Below are positions 56,497 through 64,000 of a DNA stretch of 64,000 nucleotides, piece by piece. Below the pieces are notes generated by a model. The model was not told the origin of the DNA and searched no databases. It saw only the letters and a list, made by a program, of their open reading frames with translations. Numbering within the stretch: the first letter of the stretch is position 1; every line of letters starts with the position of its first letter. Source of the stretch: Seinonella peptonophila (GTDB lineage Bacteria; Bacillota; Bacilli; Thermoactinomycetales; Thermoactinomycetaceae); the NCBI RefSeq assembly GCF_900129355.1, contig NZ_FQVL01000001.1:124001-188000 (forward strand), in the 5' to 3' direction. Both the position numbers and the translations under genes were made by a program.

Positions 56497-58470
56497 ATGG
56501 ATAGAAAAGCATTGCAAGCTATACTAGTCATGATTATTGTAGTTCAGCTTTTACTTACCGGTTGCCAAGCTTCAGAAGAGGGGGATTTATCCACTGAAGA
56601 GGTCAGCAAATTTGTAAATCAATTTTTTCAGCAGGAAAAAATAAAAAAAATGAATGTACCTGGAGGAGCTGTAGTTGTAGTTAAGGGAGATAAAATCTTA
56701 TATGAAAAAGGATTTGGTTACGCAAATCTAGATAAAAAAATAGCTGTTGATCCCAAAAAAACAGTCTTCCAAATGGCTTCTACTACAAAGTTGTTTACGG
56801 CCACTGCGATCATGCAGTTAGTGGAACAAGGGAAAATCGATTTAAATAAGGATATTCAAGCTTACCTAGGGGATATCAAATTTGATAATCCTTATAGAAA
56901 TCCAATTACTGTGAAACATTTATTAACTCATACATCGGGCTTTGCTTCAAGTGAAACACAAAAAATTGATTTTGAAAGAGATTTACTAAAATTTCATCCA
57001 ATAAAAACTTTTTTACAGACTCATATACCTCCAGTGGTACGAAAACCTGGTGAGGTGTTCATGTATGATAGTTATGGTTATACTTTATTGGGTTACATGA
57101 TAGAAAAAGTATCAAATTTACCATTAGAACAATATATGAAAAAGAATATTTTTCAACCTTTGGAGATGAAAAATAGTACTCTATTTTTATCACCTGAAAT
57201 CCTGATAAAACGATCCCTCGAATATGATCCGAATGGAAATGTAATCACTCCCTATACATGGGCGCCTACAATTGATGGAGCAGCAGGGCTCAATGCAACA
57301 CCTCATGATATTGCCAATTTTATGATTTCCCATTTGAATAGTGGTGTTTTCAAGAGTAAAAATATTCTCGATTCAAAGACCGTTATGGCGATGCATAAAT
57401 ATCAATCTGAAATTCATCCAACATATCCGGATACAACGCTTGGCTTTGAAAACTCGCTACTTACTCAAGACCACCATAACCAATACGTTATTTCTAAAGG
57501 AGGCGATGCTGAAGGTTTTAGCAATTTACTAACTCTACTGCCTGAACAAAAAGTAGGTTTCTTTATTGTAGGAAACAAACCTTCTGACATACGCCAAGAG
57601 TTTTATAAGCAATTTATGAATCGTTTTTATCCTAACAAGAAACACCTCGAATACATGAAAACACCTCAAGAAAAATTACAGCGGTTTGCAGGAACTTTTA
57701 TGGATTTACGTAAAGATTTTTTAATCACTCATATCACTCCATATGGTGATGGGGAGTTAGCACTTGAATATAATATTTCATTTGTTAACAATGGTAAGAA
57801 GAAAATAATTTACAGACAGATTGATCCATTATTATTTGTCAATGATGAGGGACAATTGCTAGCCTTCAAAGAAAATTCAGATGGTTCGATCACATATATG
57901 AAGAATCTATTATCTTATTCTCAAAGGAGTGAAGTTCCATATTTTCCTGATGTCCAAAAAGATGATGACTATGCACAACAAATTCGTAATGTTCAAGTGT
58001 CAAAACTATTGCCCTCAACATGGAATAACCAATTTGAACCGAATCAACCGATAACAAGAGGAGAATTTGTAACCATGACGATGTTGGTACTTGAAGTTTC
58101 CCCTACAATTGAACCAGAACAAAGAAAAAATGGATCCATTACAGAAAAGGTGAAGAAAGCTATGGATCTAGGGATTTTAAACAATCCTGACAAAATGGAT
58201 GAACCGATTCAACGACAGGAAGCTGCAACTATTTTTATGAGAGCAGCCAAGAAACTTAGGATGCCAGAGATAGATAAGTTGGATGCTCAAATAACAGGAG
58301 AAGTAAATGACGAATCAACACAAGGGGTTAAGGCAATAGTCGCATTAGAATTATTTGGACCTGAAGTTACTAAAACCAATACAGGTGTTGATTACCATCC
58401 TAAACAATATATGCTTAGAAAAGAAGCTGCTGCATTAATTTCCGAAGCCATTTTTAAGTTAGCCCCCTGA
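56497..58470 (+). CDS. Lipoprotein serine hydrolase (beta-lactamase fold) with SLH-like domains
   Basis: The 657-residue product has a lipobox (LLLTGC) so it is a lipoprotein. Residues ~35-370 are a class-C/AmpH-like domain with the S-x-x-K motif MASTTKLFTA, HLLTHTSGF, a YDSYGY at the YxN position and KGGDAEGF at the KTG position. From ~470 on are two or three S-layer-homology-like repeats (EPNQPITRGEFVTM, IQRQEAATIFMRAA). Seven bases separate it from the permease. It may be a wall-remodelling or beta-lactam-binding enzyme induced with the transporter. Confidence 0.8.
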   Translation: MDRKALQAILVMIIVVQLLLTGCQASEEGDLSTEEVSKFVNQFFQQEKIKKMNVPGGAVVVVKGDKILYEKGFGYANLDKKIAVDPKKTVFQMASTTKLFTATAIMQLVEQGKIDLNKDIQAYLGDIKFDNPYRNPITVKHLLTHTSGFASSETQKIDFERDLLKFHPIKTFLQTHIPPVVRKPGEVFMYDSYGYTLLGYMIEKVSNLPLEQYMKKNIFQPLEMKNSTLFLSPEILIKRSLEYDPNGNVITPYTWAPTIDGAAGLNATPHDIANFMISHLNSGVFKSKNILDSKTVMAMHKYQSEIHPTYPDTTLGFENSLLTQDHHNQYVISKGGDAEGFSNLLTLLPEQKVGFFIVGNKPSDIRQEFYKQFMNRFYPNKKHLEYMKTPQEKLQRFAGTFMDLRKDFLITHITPYGDGELALEYNISFVNNGKKKIIYRQIDPLLFVNDEGQLLAFKENSDGSITYMKNLLSYSQRSEVPYFPDVQKDDDYAQQIRNVQVSKLLPSTWNNQFEPNQPITRGEFVTMTMLVLEVSPTIEPEQRKNGSITEKVKKAMDLGILNNPDKMDEPIQRQEAATIFMRAAKKLRMPEIDKLDAQITGEVNDESTQGVKAIVALELFGPEVTKTNTGVDYHPKQYMLRKEAAALISEAIFKLAP

Positions 58471-58538
58471 TGTTGCATTTTGTATCTAAACACATAAAAT
58501 GGATACAATAAAGGCTGACCACTATTCACCAACTAAAG

Positions 58539-58568
58539 AGTCTATAATGGCGGCAACCGTTATAGACT
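58539..58568. repeat. Perfect inverted repeat
   Basis: AGTCTATAA and TTATAGACT enclose TGGCGGCAACCG, itself with GG/CC pairing. It lies in a gap of 403 bases (58471-58873) that has no gene. Confidence 0.5.
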
Positions 58569-58631
58569 TAGGCTTAATTAAATAGCTCCATTAAATTTTT
58601 GAGCAGTTCCAAGGATAAAAATTGTTACCAT

Positions 58632-58664
58632 AAGGATGGCGATGGCACTCGTCCATCCTTTTTT
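58632..58664 (+). terminator. Terminator in the gap before the TetR gene
   Basis: AAGGATGG pairs with CCATCCTT over 13 bases, followed by TTTT. Confidence 0.75.
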
Positions 58665-58873
58665 GACGTTTTTTTTTACGTTTCCAGGCTAGCTATGAGT
58701 TATCACCCCTTCAGTAATGTCCGATTATTGAATAGGTAAAGAGGGAAGGGGTGATTCTGATTCTTGCTTTTGCTCGAAATAATAGAGGGAAATGATAAAG
58801 ATTGAACCTACAATACCATAGATAACTTGATTAATATATAAGCAGCAACTATTTTAAACCAAAGGAGCTAATC

Positions 58874-59479
58874 ATGAACAAAAAACGACTACATACAGAA
58901 GAGTTTTCCTCTCAGAATATGATACGCACCCGTAATAAAGAAGAGACAAAAGCTGCTTTGCTGGCTGCTGCCCGACTGCACTTTGCTCGTGATGGGTATG
59001 AAGCCACTAGTTTACGTGATATTGCTGAGGATGCAGGAGTGAATGTATCGCTTATCTCTCGATACTTTGGATCGAAGGATAAGCTTTTTCAAAAAGTAAT
59101 TTCTTTTGACCAAAATCGTATTGATGAAGCAATACATGGACCATCAGATCAATTGGGAGAGCGTTTGCTCATGAGTATCCTAACTGATCCTGCTGGTTCG
59201 AATCATGACCTTTTTGTTACACTGTTGCGTTCGTCTGACCATCCACCTGCTATAGAGTATATGGAAAATTTGCTAAGAACCTTAGAAGGCAATCTAACAC
59301 AATTCACAGACGCTCCCGATGCCGAACTGCGTGCAAGTTTTATAACTGCTTTGCTTACTGGAATGGTTATTTTAAGACGACTCTTGAAAAAAAATACTCT
59401 TTCAGAAACTTCTGCTGACGTACTACTTCCCTACTTTCAAAGTGTTCTCTCAACTCTTTTATCAGAAAAGGATTTTTAA
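58874..59479 (+). CDS. TetR-family transcriptional regulator
   Basis: AAAGGAG lies ahead of the ATG. The 201-residue protein has the TetR DNA-binding helices: AARLHFARDGYEATSLRDIA and VNVSLISRYFGSKDKLFQ. The ligand domain is unassigned. Two palindromes lie just downstream of it and before the next gene, so it likely represses that gene and perhaps itself. Confidence 0.88.
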   Translation: MNKKRLHTEEFSSQNMIRTRNKEETKAALLAAARLHFARDGYEATSLRDIAEDAGVNVSLISRYFGSKDKLFQKVISFDQNRIDEAIHGPSDQLGERLLMSILTDPAGSNHDLFVTLLRSSDHPPAIEYMENLLRTLEGNLTQFTDAPDAELRASFITALLTGMVILRRLLKKNTLSETSADVLLPYFQSVLSTLLSEKDF

Positions 59480-59492
59480 AACCTCTCACTAA

Positions 59493-59562
59493 GTAAACAA
59501 TCGTTTGCAAATGATCTAAAACGTGATATATTTTATATGTAAACAGTTGTTTACATATAAAA
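59493..59562 (+). promoter_or_regulatory. Two TetR-type palindromes before the small barrel protein
   Basis: GTAAACAATCGTTTGC (59493-59508) and a perfect 15-bp-arm palindrome TTTTATATGTAAACA-GT-TGTTTACATATAAAA (59531-59562) share the GTAAACAnnTGTTTAC core. They sit between the tetR gene and the gene at 59592. Confidence 0.75.
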
Positions 59563-59591
59563 CTTAACATAAATGAGGAGAGGGAATTTTT

Positions 59592-59885
59592 ATGAAAAAC
59601 TATATGATCGTAAAACAACCAGTGGCTGATTTAGCCCGATTTCGAAAAGCATTTGATGAACTGCAACCACATCGAAAAGAGTATGGCTTGATTGATATCG
59701 GCCAATTTCTCTCTGCTGATGAACCGAATACAGTTATTGTAATGATGGAGTATACAAGTCTGGAACGTGCAAAAGAATATTGGCATTCAAAGGTACTTGC
59801 AGAAGGCAGAGAGAAAGCTGGTGCATTAGGACCAAACCTTACTCCACCAGAACGGGTTTGGCTTACAGAAGGTTATGTAGAATGA
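59592..59885 (+). CDS. Small hypothetical protein, putative ferredoxin-like (ABM-type) fold
   Basis: The 97-residue product has alternating beta-alpha-beta-beta-alpha character (YMIVKQPVADLARFRKAF, TVIVMMEYTSLERAKEYWHS) like dimeric alpha-beta-barrel proteins of the antibiotic-biosynthesis-monooxygenase type. GAGGAGAGGG precedes it. Regulation by the upstream TetR is likely from the palindromes. The family name is inference only. Confidence 0.6.
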   Translation: MKNYMIVKQPVADLARFRKAFDELQPHRKEYGLIDIGQFLSADEPNTVIVMMEYTSLERAKEYWHSKVLAEGREKAGALGPNLTPPERVWLTEGYVE

Positions 59886-59909
59886 TGAAAAAATTTGTTT
59901 CTGAAAAAT

Positions 59910-59966
59910 GAAATGAGAAAGACTATTCCTTTATTGTTGACTCAGAGGAATAGTCTTTCTCATTTC
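59910..59966. terminator. Long perfect terminator hairpin
   Basis: A 21-bp perfect stem (59910-59930 with 59946-59966), core GACTATTCCT/AGGAATAGTC. It serves the plus gene and, on the minus strand, the frame at 59969. Confidence 0.85.
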
Positions 59967-59968
59967 TC

Positions 59969-60297
59969 CTATTCAATTGATTTTGCAACGGTCAGAGCAT
60001 GAATTTTCCCACTTGTTTTTCTGGTGAAAATCGATTTAAGTATGGATTTTACCCAATACTTACCATTCAAATCCGTTTTCGCGTTCATAAATAATGTTAA
60101 ATGGCTTTTTATGAGATAATCATCAAAAGATGAATACACATTGCCACTCTTACCTTGTAAGTACGCAAAAACATCAGCAATATGGATCAATTCGTGTACT
60201 GTGTTATGTTGGGTGAAACCGTCAATACTATGACGCTTAAAATATCCTTTTAATGCACCAGCATATTTTTCGCATCACGATATCCTGCTTTGGTCAT
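59969..60297 (-). pseudogene. Frameshifted unknown protein (~105 codons)
   Basis: ATG 60297 opens MTKAGYRDAK; near 60265-60275 one shift in frame is needed to continue as KYAGALKGYFKRHSIDGFTQ and then HELIHIADVFAYLQGKSGNV and FDDYLIKSHLTLFMNAKTDL up to the stop at 59969. The continuous protein-like sequence in two frames marks a single broken gene. No family was recognised. A start downstream (60190) would leave 73 residues. Confidence 0.5.
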
Positions 60298-60434
60298 TAT
60301 TAATCTAGAAAATACGAATCCACAAAATCCACTTTAACACCTAACAATTAATTTACATATAATATAAATTGTAGGCTCCATTATGTATAAATATGTTAGA
60401 ATTTAAACTAATCATTTCGAAAGGAGGTCTGGGA

Positions 60435-61124
60435 ATGAGCGAAGAAATTGAGGTTACAATTCCCCTACCATCCTATCAGGTTAAAACATTAGAATCGATT
60501 GCAAATAATGAGTATGGCAGTAGCAATGAAGTAGATAAAGTAGTCTTTTCGGCACTATTGGATTATTTTGAGTCTCGCGATCCAAGAGAAGTAACACAAC
60601 GAATGGTGCAAGAGGGAATTGAAGTATTAGAAGATCATGTACGAGTCTTATTAGACTTGGTGAAAACTTTATTATTATCTTCCAGCTATGATACAGCGAA
60701 AATTCGTATTCTTTTGGAGCATCTTTTTGAACGTGAAATAGGACGGGATTTGATCGATGAGTTATATAATCGTACTAACCAATCTATTATCGAGCGTTTC
60801 CGCGAAGAAGAATTGGAAACCACGGCTCAATTGATCACAGACAATGAAAATTTACAATTAAGTCTACGTAAATGGGAAGAAAGAGAAGGGGAAATCGATC
60901 AATTAAAATCTCGTCAAGAGCAAGAAGGCAAAAAAAAGGAACAAGAATTTGCATCTGCTGTTCAAAGGGTGAATCAACAACTTGCTGAATCAGAAGAAAG
61001 ACAGAAGAAAATGACAACATGGGTTAATGGCTTGCTTAATTTCTTAAACCAGCGTCAAGGTGACCCAAATACATTGATTCAGGAGTATGCGAGACAGAAT
61101 CCTAAACCGAAAGGGGTTATTTAA
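60435..61124 (+). CDS. Coiled-coil protein with RHH-like N-terminus, paralogue A
   Basis: ATG 60435 follows GGAGG. The 229-residue protein has a short N-terminal strand/helix segment (IEVTIPLPSYQVKTLESIAN) like ribbon-helix-helix or CopG proteins, a mainly helical middle, a long charged coiled coil (~residues 130-195) and a C-terminal box with TWVNGLLNFLNQ, then YARQNPKPK. The gene after it shares this plan and the final NPKPK, so they are tandem paralogues. I do not recognise either family. They may form a hetero-complex; see findings. Confidence 0.7.
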   Translation: MSEEIEVTIPLPSYQVKTLESIANNEYGSSNEVDKVVFSALLDYFESRDPREVTQRMVQEGIEVLEDHVRVLLDLVKTLLLSSSYDTAKIRILLEHLFEREIGRDLIDELYNRTNQSIIERFREEELETTAQLITDNENLQLSLRKWEEREGEIDQLKSRQEQEGKKKEQEFASAVQRVNQQLAESEERQKKMTTWVNGLLNFLNQRQGDPNTLIQEYARQNPKPKGVI

Positions 61125-61147
61125 ATTTAATCAGGGGGGAGGATTTG

Positions 61148-61885
61148 ATGAATAACGACATTATACAATATAAGGTTAAACTACCAAAAGAATTGGTGGG
61201 TCAAATCTCTGAAACATCTGATGTTGAATTAGTTGATGTGCTTCGGCTAAGTGTAGCTCGTTATCTTCAGACATATGCAGCAGAGAAAGTGATGTCTGAA
61301 TTGATTAGTCAATATGTGGAACGAGCTGAGGGTCTATTTGAAGAGCGTTTTGATAAGATTACTAACTTATTAGCCAGTTTAAGTTATGTTAGCAAGTTTA
61401 ACAATAACATTTTAAATGCTATTTTTGTAAATAATAATGGTAGTGAATCTGATTTAGAACGCTTTTACAATGAGGCGACAGATACAGTTCAAAAGTATTT
61501 TCAATTTGACGAAACAGAAGGCAATATTCTTCCGATTATGGAAGAGAATGACCAATTGCGTATTAAAGTACAGGAGCTTGAGAAAAGAGCGATTTCGCAA
61601 GCGGCAACAGCACAAACAACAGGTGGTGGAAATACTGCCGAACTTACTTATGCGAACCAATTGCCTGACGATAAGGCTGCTCTTGACCTAACAATCAAAC
61701 GCATCACAGAACAAATTAAGATCATGGAGCAAAAAAAAGCGGAAGCAGAAAGACAGAAACGCGAAGTAGTCGTATGGATCAACGGCTTGATTACACATTT
61801 AGTTAATAATTACAGCCGCTTGAAAACAAACGAACAAATTATTCGGGCTTATATCAAAAGGAATCCTAAACCTAAGATTCAATAA
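61148..61885 (+). CDS. Coiled-coil protein with RHH-like N-terminus, paralogue B
   Basis: ATG 61148 is five bases from GGAGG. The 245-residue protein opens with YKVKLPKELVGQISE (strand-helix, RHH-like), has a helical middle, an acidic ENDQLRIKVQELEKR coiled-coil start, a flexible QAATAQTTGGGNTAE linker, a second coiled coil and the same C-terminal box VVWINGLITHLV ... YIKRNPKPK as paralogue A. It lies 23 bases after A and 15 bases before pyrB, in one operon. Function unknown. Confidence 0.7.
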   Translation: MNNDIIQYKVKLPKELVGQISETSDVELVDVLRLSVARYLQTYAAEKVMSELISQYVERAEGLFEERFDKITNLLASLSYVSKFNNNILNAIFVNNNGSESDLERFYNEATDTVQKYFQFDETEGNILPIMEENDQLRIKVQELEKRAISQAATAQTTGGGNTAELTYANQLPDDKAALDLTIKRITEQIKIMEQKKAEAERQKREVVVWINGLITHLVNNYSRLKTNEQIIRAYIKRNPKPKIQ

Positions 61886-61900
61886 CAGATAGGGTGGAAC

Positions 61901-62806
61901 ATGATGGAACATGTATTGAGCATTGATAGTTTCTCTACAGAAGATTTACTTGCATTATTTCGACTTACTGATCGCATCAAACATTATCCTGATCGATATC
62001 GTGAAGTATTATCTAGTAAAGTGGTCGCTACTCTTTTTTATGAACCAAGTACTCGTACTAGGCTCTCCTTTGAGGCAGCCATACAGCGATTAGGAGGACA
62101 TGTAATCAGTACAGAAAATGCACGTGAACTTTCCTCTGCTGTAAAAGGTGAAAATTTACGTGACACGATTCGTGTTGTTCATGGATATGCAGATGCTATC
62201 ATTCTTCGACATTATGAAAATGAGGCGGCTGATATTGCTGCAAGCGTTGCCGATGTTCCAATCATTAATGCAGGAAGTGGTTCCAATGAACATCCAACGC
62301 AGGCGATGTTAGACCTTTACACAATCTATTCACATAAAGGAAGATGGAACCAGCTTTCATACGTCCTTTCAGGAGATCTTCGCTATGGACGTACTGTTCA
62401 TTCTCTAGTCAAAAAACTATCTGAATCGCCAAATGTGACGATTTATGGCTTGAGTCATCCTGCATTTAGATTGCCTGAAGAATATATTGCTTTACTACAT
62501 AAAAATAACATTCCATATCATGCATGTAGCCGAATCGAGGAGATTCCCTCAGATATAGATGTCATATATCATACACGGACTCAGTTGGAGCGGATGGAAG
62601 ATTCTGATGAATCTGTCCAGGAAATTATTATAGATCTACAAGCTTTGAATCATTTTCGTGCTGAGACAATTCTACTTCATCCTCTCCCTCGTAATCGTGA
62701 AATCGCTACAGAAGTTGATCAAGACCCGCGAGCTCTTTATTTTGCCCAATCAAAAAATGGAATGTACGTACGAATGGCACTATTAACCACTTTATTAGGA
62801 GAGTAA
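61901..62806 (+). CDS. pyrB: Aspartate carbamoyltransferase
   Basis: GGTGG lies just before the ATG. The 301-residue enzyme has FYEPSTRTRLSFEAA (carbamoyl-phosphate site), GSGSNEHPTQAMLDLYTI, SGDLRYGRTVHSLV and LLHPLPRNREIATEVDQDPR with NGMYVRMALL. This is the catalytic ATCase of pyrimidine synthesis. No other pyr genes adjoin; here it is at the end of the coiled-coil gene pair, an unusual place. Ornithine carbamoyltransferases have HCLP instead of HPLP, so that is excluded. Confidence 0.92.
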   Translation: MMEHVLSIDSFSTEDLLALFRLTDRIKHYPDRYREVLSSKVVATLFYEPSTRTRLSFEAAIQRLGGHVISTENARELSSAVKGENLRDTIRVVHGYADAIILRHYENEAADIAASVADVPIINAGSGSNEHPTQAMLDLYTIYSHKGRWNQLSYVLSGDLRYGRTVHSLVKKLSESPNVTIYGLSHPAFRLPEEYIALLHKNNIPYHACSRIEEIPSDIDVIYHTRTQLERMEDSDESVQEIIIDLQALNHFRAETILLHPLPRNREIATEVDQDPRALYFAQSKNGMYVRMALLTTLLGE

Positions 62807-63279
62807 TTACACAACTTAACAACTATGTTGGTTCTCTACAATGACATCTAAGCGCTGTTTCAGGACATGGATGAATTTGCTGAATGGAACTGGATTGAGC
62901 AACTTGAATTATAAGAAAGTTTACCAAATGCTGTAATGCATATTCAGAGATCCGCCGGAGCTAAAGGCAGCAGTCTTCGGTGGATTTCGGAACATTGCTT
63001 TAAGTGGAATGAAGTTGCTTTTTCGTGCATGACTTGGAGCCAAAGATTCTGGGTCATGCGCTAATAAATATACATAATATTCAACTATCTAACATTCCCT
63101 TTCTTGGTGTTTTACATATCGCCTATAAAGAAGGATGAAATAAAAAAAGCAACCTTTGTAGTTAGTTTTTATGTTGCGGTTGCTATTGATTTCATTGTTC
63201 TTTCCGATCGCTTGTAAAGATGCAAAGGGCTCTTATAAGAATTTATGGTAAACTAAGAGTAGTATTTAAGGAAATGGAG
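62807..63279. other. Gene-free stretch with a hairpin
   Basis: No gene is supported. A stem ATCCGCCGGAG/CTTCGGTGGAT (62950-62985, two G-T pairs) may be a terminator-like or structured element, though no T run follows. A short frame near 62868-62912 reads MDEFAEWNWIEQLEL and may be a remnant. Confidence 0.4.
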
Positions 63280-63648
63280 ATGTCAACCATTGTGAAGGAA
63301 GTAGACACTTGCGAAATTACGGTCATACATGAAGAACAAGTGCAACATGCGAAAGAGTCCATGTTGCCAGAGGATCAAATTGCTCGATTGTCAACTGTAT
63401 TTCAAGCGTTTAGTGATCCGACTAGACTTCGAATTCTTCACTCGCTTCGACAAAATGAAATGTGTGTCTGTGATCTAGCAGCGTCATTAGAAATGACTCA
63501 ATCAGCCGTATCGCATCAGTTACGAAAGTTGAAGCAAGCAAGAATGGTATCAAATCGTAAAGAGGGTCGAACGGTTTACTATCGTTTGCACGATGAGCAT
63601 GTTGAAACATTATTACAAACTAGCCTTTTTCACATTCTACACACTTGA
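63280..63648 (+). CDS. ArsR/SmtB-family metal-sensing repressor (CadC-like)
   Basis: ATG 63280 fits AAGGAAATGG. The 122-residue protein has DTCEI near the N-terminus and EMCVCDLA in the helix before the recognition helix (Cys set of CadC/Pb-Cd sensors), the recognition helix TQSAVSHQLRKLKQ, and DEHVETLLQTSLFHILH with the D-x-H...H-x2-H pattern of the alpha-5 zinc site. It should release DNA on binding Cd/Pb/Zn. No cadA or other metal-efflux gene follows in the window. Confidence 0.88.
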   Translation: MSTIVKEVDTCEITVIHEEQVQHAKESMLPEDQIARLSTVFQAFSDPTRLRILHSLRQNEMCVCDLAASLEMTQSAVSHQLRKLKQARMVSNRKEGRTVYYRLHDEHVETLLQTSLFHILHT

Positions 63649-64000
63649 ATGAGTTGACTCAGATAGATATCGATCAATATCAGGGCGTATTTTATTAGGG
63701 GAAGTGGTAGGTGCATAGCGCATCACAACTTCTCCATTATGATCGATCAGAAATTTTGTAAAATTCCATTTGATATCGTCATAGAGCACTCCTTTCGCTT
63801 TTTTAGTGAGATATTGAAATAAAGGATGTGCTCGATCTCCTTTTACATCGATTTTTGCAAAGATCGGGAAAGTAACATGATAATTGGTTTGACAAAATTT
63901 CAAGATTTCTTCTTCTGTTCCTGGTTCCTGATTCATAAATTGATTGCAGGGAAAAGCCAGAATGGTAAAGCCCTGCTCATGATAATCTTCGTAGAGTTTC
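63637..64000 (-). CDS. Glutathione-peroxidase-family protein, 5' end outside window
   Basis: The minus frame reads KLYEDYHEQGFTILAFPCNQ, FMNQEPGTEEEILKFCQTNY, VTFPIFAKIDVKGDRAHPLF and IKWNFTKFLIDHNGEVVMRY. These are the central and C-terminal motifs of glutathione/thioredoxin peroxidases (GFPCNQF, WNFTKFL). The peroxidatic Cys/Sec lies upstream of the window. In Firmicutes the reductant is usually thioredoxin. It overlaps the ArsR-type gene tail-to-tail by 12 bases. Confidence 0.9.
   Translation of the reverse strand, partial: KLYEDYHEQGFTILAFPCNQFMNQEPGTEEEILKFCQTNYHVTFPIFAKIDVKGDRAHPLFQYLTKKAKGVLYDDIKWNFTKFLIDHNGEVVMRYAPTTSPNKIRPDIDRYLSESTHSSV

Noticed and set aside
62868-62912. Short frame MDEFAEWNWIEQLEL
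   Set aside because: Protein-like but only 15 residues with no start signal; may be a remnant, insufficient for a call.

Overview
The window looks like chromosomal DNA from a low-GC, Gram-positive, spore-forming member of the Bacillales. The evidence is GGAGG-type ribosome sites, many TTG/GTG starts, a DUF1657/DUF421 pair of the spore-membrane type, no-leader sporulation-type amidase, and a mazG-dapB-mgsA-cca-birA-panBCD run in the order known from Bacillus. A DUF397 protein (a family typical of actinomycetes, also found in Thermoactinomycetaceae) makes a Thermoactinomycetaceae-like host plausible; this is inference. No rRNA, tRNA or CRISPR array was recognised.

Left part (1-31 kb) is accessory in character. 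It starts with DUF421/DUF1657 and a Tn3-family remnant, then a two-component system with an ABC exporter and a membrane-bound lipase-like hydrolase (1.9-6.9 kb), a MarR/FAD-monooxygenase pair around a perfect operator (7.0-8.9 kb), an aminoglycoside phosphotransferase, an integrase remnant and a DMT exporter. A second two-component system (13.3-15.1 kb) and the adjacent membrane M28 peptidase share the same direct-repeat promoter design. Next come a polysaccharide deacetylase, a broken aminoglycoside adenylyltransferase, a promoter plus strongly folded RNA region that ends like an IS200/IS605 right end, Mqo, a rifampicin phosphotransferase, an ABC exporter remnant and a vgb-vat streptogramin resistance operon. 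Several independent drug-inactivating genes and broken mobile/resistance genes therefore lie within about 20 kb.

The middle (31-46 kb) is mostly housekeeping: glycine betaine transporter OpuA (with a permease-binding protein fusion), an amidase, a DoxX protein, three perfect DnaA boxes in front of an HD-domain gene, YitT, then the mazG-dapB-mgsA-cca-birA and panBCD operons. The pan operon has a leader with an intrinsic terminator and possible antiterminator. A TPR protein and TrxB follow.

The right part (47-64 kb) mixes regulated small operons and core genes: a MarR regulator with two hydrolases behind a very long inverted repeat that embeds the promoter; nrdA-nrdB-NTP pyrophosphohydrolase with tandem NrdR-type boxes; a YtrA-type GntR/ABC operon ending in a lipoprotein beta-lactamase-fold/SLH protein; a TetR gene with operators; and a tandem pair of unrecognised paralogous coiled-coil proteins directly upstream of an isolated pyrB. 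The window ends with a CadC/SmtB-type repressor and a partial glutathione peroxidase.

The best candidates for something undescribed are the paralogous coiled-coil pair coupled to pyrB, the orphan folded RNA at 19.4-19.7 kb, the shared TCS/M28-peptidase regulon, and the DnaA-box cluster.
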